DNA from: Cornus controversa
Lineage: Eukaryota > Streptophyta > Magnoliopsida > Cornales > Cornaceae
Assembly (NCBI GenBank): GCA_026545225.1
Contig: CM048847.1
Span: 5,270,001 to 5,334,000 of the forward strand
DNA: 64,000 nucleotides
Direction of reading: 5' to 3'
Under the pieces are notes generated by a model that was given only the letters and a program-made list of their open reading frames with translations, was not told the origin of the DNA and did not search any database. The position numbers were made by a program, and so were the translations under genes. The first letter of the stretch is position 1. Each line of letters opens with the position of its first letter. Positions 51,896 through 60,139 of this stretch are shown here, piece after piece.

Positions 51896-53137
51896 TCAGA
51901 CCACTGACGGTCCTGCCGAGGTCTCTGCCTGAACATGAGTAAAAGCACGGCCTTGTGACCTCTGGCCCTGCTGTCCTGCACCCTGATATCCCGACTGCTG
52001 ACTGGGAGCACTAGACGTGACTCCTCTAGCAGGTGCCCGAGAACTCTGAACTAAAGGCGCTGTCTGCTGTGGTGGCAATGCCCTAAAACCTATTTGTGAA
52101 GTCATAGGCTGCATAGGACGCTGCAGCGAACCAGTACCACCCTGCACACTCTTTTTCTGTGGGCAATCCCAACTAATGTGCCCCATTTGATGACAATGGT
52201 AGCACTTTTTATCTGCCATTAACGGAACTTGCCCTTGAGTACACTCGGCCATTCTGTGTCCTGGTTTCTGGCAATTGAAACAGACTATCCTTGATCGAAA
52301 AGATCTAGAAGGTATAGCCACAGAACTCACTGATTGAGTTGGTTGCCTTTGTGAGGATGACCCACCAATCCTCATCTTCTTTCTAGCACGATTATCCGTA
52401 AGGGATCCCATGCTTCTTGTTTGGTTATGTGCTTCTCTTATTCTTTGATTATCATTGCTGAACTCTTCAGAAATCAATGCTCTCTCCACTACTGCTGCAT
52501 AGTTGGTCAAGCCTAAAATCCCAACCTTGTCTCTTATGTAGGTTCGGAGACCTCTTATGAATTGCTTAATTTTAAGCTCTTCTGTTGGGATCATCTCCTT
52601 TGCAAACCTAGCCAAGGAGGTAAAATTTGTTTCGTACTCCATCACCGTCATTGTCCCTTGAACAAGGTTAAAGAATTCTCTCCTCATACTATCTTTCATT
52701 GTCACTGGAAAGTACTTCTCGAAGAAAAGTACTTGGAATGTATCCCATTCCATTATCTCCAAATCATGGTAATCTCCCAAGAACTTCCACCAACGTTTGG
52801 CGTCATCCTTGAGGTAATGAGTGGCTACCTTAACTTTCAAGTCCTCCTCAATTTCAAGTACATTAAGGAGTGTAACCATCTCATCCAACCAGCTTTCAGC
52901 TACCATTGGATCGGGTCCCCCAGAATACGACGGTGGACTATGTTTCTTAACATGTCCCAACGCCGTTATCATCCTATTAGGAGGAGCTGCTCTAGGTGGA
53001 GCTTGGGTCTCCTCTTGAGTTTCCCGTTGTGTTTCCCTTGCAATTTGTCGCATAGTAGCGACCATGTCGCGCATAAATTGCTCTCCTCCAATAGGGACCA
53101 CTTCCGGTGTCCTCTCACGAGCTCTTCTTGGTGGCAT
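51896..53137 (-). CDS. gag: gag of array unit 6
   Basis: A 413-aa frame. In the tail it agrees with unit 1 at the far end of the array and differs from units 2-5, while its pol agrees with unit 4. The two end units may keep the original state at this gag site. Confidence 0.92.
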   Translation of the reverse strand: MPPRRARERTPEVVPIGGEQFMRDMVATMRQIARETQRETQEETQAPPRAAPPNRMITALGHVKKHSPPSYSGGPDPMVAESWLDEMVTLLNVLEIEEDLKVKVATHYLKDDAKRWWKFLGDYHDLEIMEWDTFQVLFFEKYFPVTMKDSMRREFFNLVQGTMTVMEYETNFTSLARFAKEMIPTEELKIKQFIRGLRTYIRDKVGILGLTNYAAVVERALISEEFSNDNQRIREAHNQTRSMGSLTDNRARKKMRIGGSSSQRQPTQSVSSVAIPSRSFRSRIVCFNCQKPGHRMAECTQGQVPLMADKKCYHCHQMGHISWDCPQKKSVQGGTGSLQRPMQPMTSQIGFRALPPQQTAPLVQSSRAPARGVTSSAPSQQSGYQGAGQQGQRSQGRAFTHVQAETSAGPSVV

Positions 53138-53406
53138 CCTTCTATATAGATGACAAGAATATATTTAGAATTTGTGCACGAATCTATGGGACCAATTCAC
53201 ATCATGCATACTGAACATGCTAAGGTACTTCACAATTAACATGTTATGTAAACAATTAAGCACACAAAAGTTTCCAAGTAATATGCACTTAATCCCTAAC
53301 TTATACTTATAACCTCAATTCACAATTTTAGAAGTCATCAAGTCCTTTCAATCCAAAATGTGGCCTAACCATTTCCCGTCGTCCGTAGGTATTCAAACCC
53401 GGTTAA

Positions 53407-53418
53407 GCTCTGATACCA
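53407..53418 (-). other. Primer-binding site, unit 6 (tRNA-iMet)
   Basis: TGGTATCAGAGC on the minus strand, three bases inside LTR7. Confidence 0.92.
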
Positions 53419-53421
53419 TGT

Positions 53422-56280
53422 TGTCACGCCCCGGTTTCCGACACCCGGTTAGGAGCGAAGGGAACGGGGGTGAATCCGTAATTTCACCTCAAGTCCTCAC
53501 AAATTACTCTCATTATAATCATTTCTATTGCGGAAGCATTCTATATGCACACCCTTCAAGTGGCATTAGATCATCAAAGGCCCTTGCACATGATTTTCAC
53601 CTTTAGTTCTATACATATAAACCACTAAGTTCCGGACCTCAACTTTTTACACAGATGGAATTTGATTATGAAACCTATACCATTGGATATAGCTTTCAAA
53701 AATACTCAAGTTCAAAAAAAACCACACTCAATTCCGATTTAAAACGAAGAAATTACATCGAAACGAAGTTTGGACAAATTTTGAACCTTGCTGTGAATAG
53801 TAATCTCGATCAATCGAAATTGGATCTCGATCAATCGAAATCCATCTCGATTAATCGAGATTTTGACCCCATCAATCGAAGAAAACAGCCTCTCGGTACT
53901 TTGGACCTGCAATATTTCGATTGATCGAAGTTGGGACTTCGATTGATCGAAATAAAGCTTAAAAATCCATAAAAACTCGCAACCATTTCGATCAATCGAG
54001 ATGGACATCTCGATTAATCGAAATGGGCATTTCGATTAATCGAAATGTACTGCCCAGTTTTTCCCAAACACCTATATAAGATCAATTTGAACCCAAATCT
54101 CAACCAAACCACCTTAGATCATTCATAACTCATATGAATCATCTACTATTGATATAATATCATACTCACACATCAACCTACACATTTGAATCTCAAATCT
54201 TGTATAATCATAGAAAATTCATCCAAAGTTCACAATGCACATAAAATTCAAGTGAACCAAACCATCCTCATTTTTCCAAAGGTGATCCTCATTAACCCAA
54301 CCATACAATCTAACTTATACATTGAGATCCTACAACCATGATTCCAAAATAAATCCACAACTCTAAACATTTATATCCACGAAATTAAAATACAAGAGAC
54401 AGAAGAATGCATTCATCCATTTAAATTCCAAATCCATACATAATCCATGGAACCATACACATAAGAATTCAAATGGCCCTTCTTGCATACATTCTACAAG
54501 TCTCAAATGAAGGAAGCCATTATACATACATTTCTCAAAAATCACTTTCCTACAAGTGTGGCACTTACATTTGGATTTCACATACATAAGAAGGTACAAA
54601 TGTAAAGGCAACACCACAACCATTGTCTACATGCCACAAGCCGGCATGGACATTTATCTACATCTCAAAAGAGCAAAAGTCCAAAAATAAGCTCAACATA
54701 TCCATAGAGCCAATCATGCTTCGTCTTCCATTGGCGCCTTATCTAAAAATGTTTATATAAATATGGGGTGAGCAACACTGTGGCTCAGTAGGAATGATCC
54801 ACCCAACCCCACTCTAACTCAGGCGGCCATGCATGGATGCATATGAAATCCCTACATGTCTACATGACAAGTATACATGCTTTTAACCCATAAACAAACA
54901 CGTTTTTCAAATCATGCGTGATGCTTCACATCTCAATGCATCTACATATGCATATATATATATATATATATATCCAATTGAGCAAGCCACAATATATATA
55001 TATATAACTCACGCCACATAAATCCAGAAATCACTTCAATGGGGACTAGCTTATCACTCCATCCATAGTAAGGGTCTCTTCGGCACCCAAACTCTGCTTG
55101 TGCTTTATCGGTTTACTAATCCGAAGGGAGCACCTCCTCTTGGCCAAGTTTTGGGTCTTTCACCCTAGGGACCATTCCCTCACCTTAATTCTCAATGTTG
55201 TCACGCCCCAAAAACTCGCTTTTCACATAGTGCACATAATCACATCAATGCACTTATTCCACACCATGAATGCATTTTCTTTTGTCAAATCAATGCATTT
55301 TCCTTTCCCTCAAGATTGTCACAATGCCATAACACTCATACCATGAAAATCACCATGCTTATGCATTTAACAAGGAAAATCATATCTTTCATGCACAAGT
55401 CTATAAAATTCACATTTTTCATGTTTTCACCGAATGATCACATTTTTCATCAAGCACATTCATAGTCTCATTTGCACATACACAACATATATAAGTTCTA
55501 ACCAACATGCTAGACATTGATACATGCATAATCACATTAGTATACATATATACACATATACATAACCCTAAACTCAAGAAATCCCAATCTATCTTTCATG
55601 TCACAATTATGTGACCTATAGAATCAAAGTAAAGATGAGTCTAGCACCCCTACCTCAAATTCCCAAGCTTGGAATCCAACTTTGAGAAATTCCAGCTTTC
55701 TCAACTTCACGAAACGGAGACTTTGATCGGTTCAAACCGATGCCCTTGATGTCCCCTACACACTTTCCTTCTTCAAGATCTTCCAAATCACACCTTAAGG
55801 CCCTCAAACTCTAGAGAGAAGGGAGAGAGATGAAGTGGGATACATAGAGAGAGAGAGAGATCTGTAAAATGAAATGTCTCAGACCCTTTTCGATATTTAT
55901 CTCAACCCTAGGGGCGCGAAATGACCATTTTACCCCTAGCCACTTAATGTACCTTCCCGAGCTCGGAATTAATTCCTGAAAACTCCGTTGGACTCGAAAT
56001 CACTTCCTTAACATTCTAAATATTTCGTTTAGTCCATAGTCAAAAATAAAATTTCTCAGAATTTTCCCGAAATTCCCGGACCCACTTAACCTAATCCCGG
56101 GCCCCCGTTGACCAAAAAGTCAAACTTTCCCAAAAGTCGCCAAAACTTCCCAAAACCATATTCCAACCTTCTAAACATGTTCCCTGCATCCAAAACATGT
56201 TAAATATCATTTAAAATGCATTTAAAGTAATAAATGACAAAAATAAAAAAAATCAGCCAAAATTGGGCACGGTCTCTACA
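53422..56280 (-). repeat. LTR7 of the array (5'-terminal LTR)
   Basis: The repeat is 2859 bp with (AT)11 and the motif cluster at 53801-54046. It ends at 56280 directly against the second GGTTT. By eye it has about five private substitutions, more than any inner LTR, and differs from LTR1 at about a dozen sites. It is the outermost promoter-bearing LTR for transcription into unit 6. Confidence 0.95.
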
Positions 56281-56285
56281 GGTTT
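56281..56285. repeat. Target-site duplication, right copy (GGTTT)
   Basis: An exact partner of 6647-6651. After it, the interrupted pol of element C resumes. Confidence 0.95.
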
Positions 56286-56663
56286 GATGAGGTTTGGGCA
56301 TAACGGGAGCTAGCCCCACGGTTTATTGGTTCATTCAAGATATTAGATCATGTGGGTGAGGCGGCATATCGCTCGGCATTACCTCAATAGTTGTCAAGCG
56401 TGCACAATACTTTTCACATTTCAATGTTAAGAAAGTATGAGCCAGATCCTTCACATGTGTTGGATTGGACAGGTCTTGCAGTGGAGAAGGATGTGTCTTA
56501 CGAGGAGAGACCCATACAGGTATTAGATACCAGGGAACAAGTGCTTCGAGGCAAGACCATCCCATTGATTAAGATCCTTTGGAGACATCACGGAGTCGAG
56601 GAGGCTACGTAGGAGCACGAAAAGGAAGTCCTCTCAAGGTACCCAGAGTTGTTTACTTCTTGA
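56281..56663 (+). pseudogene. pol: pol C-terminal remnant of element C (integrase end, chromodomain)
   Basis: Recognisable blocks are [40 protein letters not shown] and [10 protein letters not shown], ending in YPELFTS. These align with the GPY region and chromodomain of the array Pol. It is broken in a few places. Confidence 0.88.
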
Positions 56664-56698
56664 GGTATGTTTTTAATTTCGAGGATGAAACTCCTTTC

Positions 56699-56710
56699 AG
56701 GTGCGAAGGT
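56699..56710 (+). other. Polypurine tract of element C
   Basis: AGGTGCGAAGGT lies immediately before TGTAACGACCC, the start of the 3' LTR, and about 35 bp after the end of pol. It is slightly degenerate. Confidence 0.65.
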
Positions 56711-57028
56711 TGTAACGACCCAAATTTTTTTTCGAATTATGACTAAATGTTAAGTGAATTTTCAAGCATGATTAATTACTTAATGACATGCTTAGTGGAC
56801 TTAAATGATCTTTTTATGTTTTCGATTATAGGTGTGGAATCGGAATGGGTTCGAGTAACCCAGGAAAATAACTATGAACTTTAGAGAGTGTCGTGGGGGT
56901 ATGGATGTAAGTTCAAGGACCTAAGTGAAGTTTTAGAAAAAGAGGAAAGGCTAGTTTGAGAATAAGCGAAAAGGGGCCATAACAAAGAGCAAATAAGGAA
57001 AAGGTGGAAGGTTTAGTTGTAAGAGACA

Positions 57029-57033
57029 AATAT
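57029..57033. repeat. Target-site duplication of TRIM array, left copy (AATAT)
   Basis: AATAT directly before the first TRIM LTR base at 57034, repeated exactly at 57924-57928. The surrounding sequence is AT-rich, so a chance match is possible but unlikely given the exact position. Confidence 0.8.
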
Positions 57034-57283
57034 TGTAATGCCCCGCTCCAACACATGGTATAATATTGTCCACTTTGTGCCTGAGCCTGTACGATTTTGC
57101 TCTTGGGTTTTACCCCAAGAGGCCTCATACCATTTGAAGAGAACATACTACATATAAGTACATCCCCTTTTCCACACCCAGGCGATGTGGGATTGCGCAC
57201 CCTGTACCCTGTCAGTGTGGTAGCTCAGTCCAGTGTCTGTCTTTGCACTCGCTCACTCACACCCGTCCAGAAGGGTTACTACA
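57034..57283 (-). repeat. TRIM LTR a
   Basis: A 250-bp LTR, the most divergent of the three (about 16 differences from LTR b by eye). It is the 3'-terminal copy in element orientation. Confidence 0.88.
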
Positions 57284-57339
57284 ATCCACCCACCTACGAG
57301 GCCCAACGTCCTCGTTGGCACACTTCTGGCTGGGTTCAG

Positions 57340-57351
57340 GCTTTGATACCA
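57340..57351 (-). other. TRIM primer-binding site, copy 1
   Basis: TGGTATCAAAGC on the minus strand, one mismatch from the iMet primer site, two bases inside LTR b. Confidence 0.8.
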
Positions 57352-57353
57352 AC

Positions 57354-57603
57354 TGTAATACCCCGCTCCAACACATGGTATGATATTATCTGCTTTTGGC
57401 CTGAGCCCGCAGGATTTTGCTCTTGGGTTTTACCCCAAAAGGCCTCATTCCATTTGAAGAGAATATACTACATATAAGCACATCCCCTTTTCCACACTCA
57501 GGCGATGTGGGATTGCGCACCCTGTACCCTGTCAGTGTGGTAGCTCAGTCCAGTGTCTGTCTTTGCACTCGCCCACTCACACCCGTCCAGAAGGGTTACT
57601 ACA
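57354..57603 (-). repeat. TRIM LTR b (shared)
   Basis: A 250-bp middle LTR shared by both units, closer to LTR c than to LTR a. Confidence 0.88.
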
Positions 57604-57659
57604 ATCCACCCACCTACGAGGCCCAACATCCTCGTCGGCACACTTCTGGCTGGGTTCAG

Positions 57660-57671
57660 GCTCTGATACCA
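57660..57671 (-). other. TRIM primer-binding site, copy 2
   Basis: An exact TGGTATCAGAGC on the minus strand, two bases inside LTR c. Confidence 0.85.
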
Positions 57672-57673
57672 AC

Positions 57674-57923
57674 TGTAATACCCCGCTCCAACACATGGTA
57701 TGATATTATCTGCTTTCGGCCTGAACCCGCAGGATTTTGCTCTTGGGTTTTACCCCAAAAGGCCTCATTTCATTTGAAGAGAATATACTACATATAAGCA
57801 CATTCCCTTTTCCACACCCAGGCAATGTGGGATTGCGCACCCTCTACCCTGTCAGTGTGGTAGCTCAGTCCAGTGTCTATCTTTGCACCCGCCAACTCAC
57901 ACCCGTCCAGAAGGGTTACTACA
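57674..57923 (-). repeat. TRIM LTR c
   Basis: A 250-bp 5'-terminal LTR, followed directly by the second AATAT duplication. Confidence 0.88.
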
Positions 57924-57928
57924 AATAT
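57924..57928. repeat. Target-site duplication of TRIM array, right copy (AATAT)
   Basis: Matches 57029-57033 exactly. Only one pair brackets the three-LTR structure. Confidence 0.8.
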
Positions 57929-58460
57929 ATGATGTATATATGATATATATGTGTGAGAAGAGGGAAAAAATCAGATTTCATTTCTCTCTCTCTCTACATC
58001 CGAATCTCTCTCTCTCTCTCTCTATAAAGTTCATCTTCTCTCCTTCTCTCCAACTTTTGAGGGCCTAGAAGTGAGATTTGAGGGTAAAGCCAAGAACAAA
58101 AGTTGTTTCCCTCACTCTCCTTTTTATTTTGATCGGTGGAAAGTTTCTATTGGAGGAGTTTGAAGCTTGGTGAAATTTGGGTCTTCCACTTCTAACTTGG
58201 ATTTTGAGGTAGGGGTTCTCCTTCTCTTCTAATTGTCGATTCTAGGGTTTCGGGTGAAGAAGGGAGGTATAGGTTATGTTTTGCATATTTTATGGTAGTT
58301 AGAGGGGAGGGATGTATGTGTTCTACTTCTCTTGAGTCCCATTTTCCTTGTAAAATAGTATACCTTGTGTTGAATATATTATGTGGATTTAAAGTACATA
58401 AATTGGAAAAATTGTGAGTATGTATGATTATGTGCTTAATTTTGGAATTTATGCACAAAT

Positions 58461-59850
58461 TGATAAGTGTTCAATTCTATGCATTTGAACCCTCTTTATT
58501 TCATATGTTAGTTCTGTTTCTACGTTTACTGAGATATGTTTACGGTATTTTTGTGTTTTTGATGTATTGCAGGTCTTGTAGTGAAAGGAGCAAAGTTTGA
58601 GGCTTGTTGAAGCTGAAGAGAAAAGTTAGAAATTGTACAAGGCATCTCGATCAATCGAGATGTTGATCTCGATCAATCGAGATCTCGATTGATCGAGATC
58701 TCAGATCCAATCTCGATTGATCGAGATTCTGCAGAAGCCACTTGCCCACTTGCTCACCTGCTCTCCCACTTGCAACAAAATCCCCCTTTTTGCACGACTT
58801 AGGGGGATTGTCTGACTTGAACAAGACCCTTGGGGACCTTCTTGATATAAAGGGTGTATATATTGATATATATATATATATATATGGTGGGCCCCAAGGT
58901 TAAAAAAGGAACCATAAAGCACAAAGAAGCCACATTTCTCACATATCTCTCATACACATCAGAATATACCAAGAGAGAATTTTGGGAGAGGAGAAGAAGG
59001 AGCTGAACCAGAACTTGAAGCTCTAATTTCTCCATCAATGGAAGAGTTCAAGGCAACCATGAGCAACTAACTTCTCTACTAGGGTGTTGGTTTCAACCCC
59101 TAGCCATGTAAACTTGTTCATTTTTGTAGCACTTGGGATTTGTAATTAAATGTTGATTATTTAGCCTAGTGACCATGTACACTAATACATTTCTTTTATA
59201 TATTCATGTGATTTTGGTTTTATTCTTGTCTTAAAGTTTAATCTTCATGTGAATGCACAACATTTGCATCTTCCACAAGAAGTGCAAATGATGGCTAGGT
59301 AATGGTACTTTAAATGAATGTGTGGTGCTTGCTTGTATAAACCATGCCAAGATAAGGTAGTTTGGATGCATGTAGGTTCACTTAGAAAGTAGGGTAATTA
59401 GGTAGTTAGTTAGGTTGAAGAGCTATGCTTGTTGAAGATGGATTATGATAGGTTAGCACACACATTAATCTTTTGATATGTCATTGAGGTCACAAGCCTA
59501 ATGACATTGTTAGGCATTTAATTTATGAATCTCATGCTTGCTACACTTATGAACATGTGAATGGCTAGTGGTGGAAACCAACCCTAGTTCTCTCTCCCAT
59601 CCTTTACTCTTTAATTTTATTGTTATTACATTCATGCAATAGTTTTATAAACAAAAACTCAAAACCCTATTTTTAGGATTAAATTGGAAGTAATCTTTCT
59701 TTAAGACAATTACGACTAGTCCTCGTGGGATCGATACCCTCTATATAGAACCGTATCTACAAAGATTCGTGCTCTTGTGAGTGGTTAAATTATATTTTGA
59801 TAAAAAGGGCAAAATTAAGCTTACAATATAATTCGAGTTTAGCCACATCA
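58461..59850 (+). repeat. 5' LTR of Athila-like element B
   Basis: A 1390-bp repeat from TGATAAGTGTTC to AGCCACATCA. It aligns over its length, in inverted orientation, with the LTR of A. It contains the motif cluster (58643-58732) and, about 120 bp further, an AT-rich TATA-like tract (about 58855-58885), a normal U3 promoter position. No coding sequence was seen. Confidence 0.85.
58643..58732. repeat. Cluster of TCGATYRATCGA near-palindromes (element B LTR)
   Basis: Four copies in 90 bp, three of them in direct succession, upstream of the TATA-like tract in U3. Confidence 0.9.
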
Positions 59851-59856
59851 AAATTT

Positions 59857-59874
59857 TGGCGCCGTTGCCGGGGA
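59857..59874 (+). other. Primer-binding site of element B (tRNA-Asp)
   Basis: TGGCGCCGTTGCCGGGGA, the canonical tRNA-Asp primer site of Athila/Tat elements, six bases inside the LTR. Confidence 0.92.
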
Positions 59875-60139
59875 CTACGGTTTTAATTGTCGCCATTGAA
59901 AGATTAAATCTGGTTTAATTCTTAGGCTAAAAATTCTTTCATTCTTTTTGTATATATCTTGTTCTTATTGCTCAAATTTCTTGATTTTAGGTATACCACA
60001 TATCGGGCATCTAAAAGAATTAAAGTTGGAACCCTTTGTGAGTATAAAATCTAAAATTAGTGGGTTTGAGTTCATTCATTTTTCTTTGTATATATTATTG
60101 TTTATTTTACGTATTGAGGTGTTGTTCTACTATTAATGC

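Larger units (their letters stand above)
6652..56280 (-). mobile_element. Hexameric tandem array of a Tekay/Del chromovirus (7 LTRs, 6 internal regions)
   Basis: The block is LTR1-int1-LTR2-int2-LTR3-int3-LTR4-int4-LTR5-int5-LTR6-int6-LTR7, all minus strand. Adjacent units share a single LTR. Each internal region is 4941 bp (9476-14416, 17276-22216, 25079-30019, 32879-37819, 40679-45619, 48481-53421), and LTRs are 2824-2862 bp. LTR starts are 7800, 7803, 7800, 7800 and 7802 bp apart, with 7765 bp for the first. Each internal region has a tRNA-iMet primer site, gag, pol and a polypurine tract. Copies are nearly identical but every one has private differences. The lineage call rests on the MPPRR Gag start, the C-terminal chromodomain, long LTRs and the iMet primer site. 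Units 1, 3, 4, 5 and 6 look whole and unit 2 is broken about once. Confidence 0.95.
57034..57923 (-). mobile_element. Tandem TRIM array (3 LTRs, 2 internal segments)
   Basis: Three 250-bp LTRs (57034-57283, 57354-57603, 57674-57923) alternate with two 70-bp internal segments (57284-57353, 57604-57673), an exact 320-bp period. In element orientation the LTR runs TGTAGTAACCC to GGAGCGGGGTATTACA, then a tRNA-iMet primer site, and the other end of the internal segment is a purine tract (AGGTGGGTGGAT) before the next LTR. No coding capacity is expected: TRIMs are non-autonomous and mobilised by other elements. No 5S-like box was found, so it is not the Cassandra family. LTR copies differ by roughly a dozen bases per 250, so this array is older than the Tekay array. 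Confidence 0.88.
56281..58460 (+). mobile_element. Old Tekay/Del-type element C, right fragment
   Basis: This is the continuation of element C past the array: the end of pol (56281-56663), a polypurine tract (56699-56710) and the 3' LTR (from 56711). The LTR is itself interrupted by the TRIM array (57034-57923) and cut at 58460 by element B, so its right end is not in the window. Confidence 0.88.
56711..58460 (+). repeat. 3' LTR of element C (interrupted, right end missing)
   Basis: It starts TGTAACGACCC after the polypurine tract. Segments 56711-57028 and 57929-58460 are LTR sequence and 57029-57928 is the TRIM array with its duplications. The second segment contains AT-rich sequence and CT runs (about 57982-58023), like a 5' leader downstream of a promoter. 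No coding sequence was seen. The left LTR partner is outside the window, so only the start is firmly placed. Confidence 0.7.

Noticed and set aside
6652-56280. The array as a plain assembly duplication
   Set aside because: Every unit or LTR has private variants and tract lengths, and the outer LTRs differ most. Unit number could still be misassembled, so long-read support is needed.
57097-57797. Repeated 126-residue open frames across the TRIM units
   Set aside because: They span LTR and primer-site sequence of the TRIM and have no domain. Conservation comes from the tandem repeat.
57034-57923. Cassandra-type TRIM
   Set aside because: No 5S rRNA-like promoter box was found in the 250-bp LTR.
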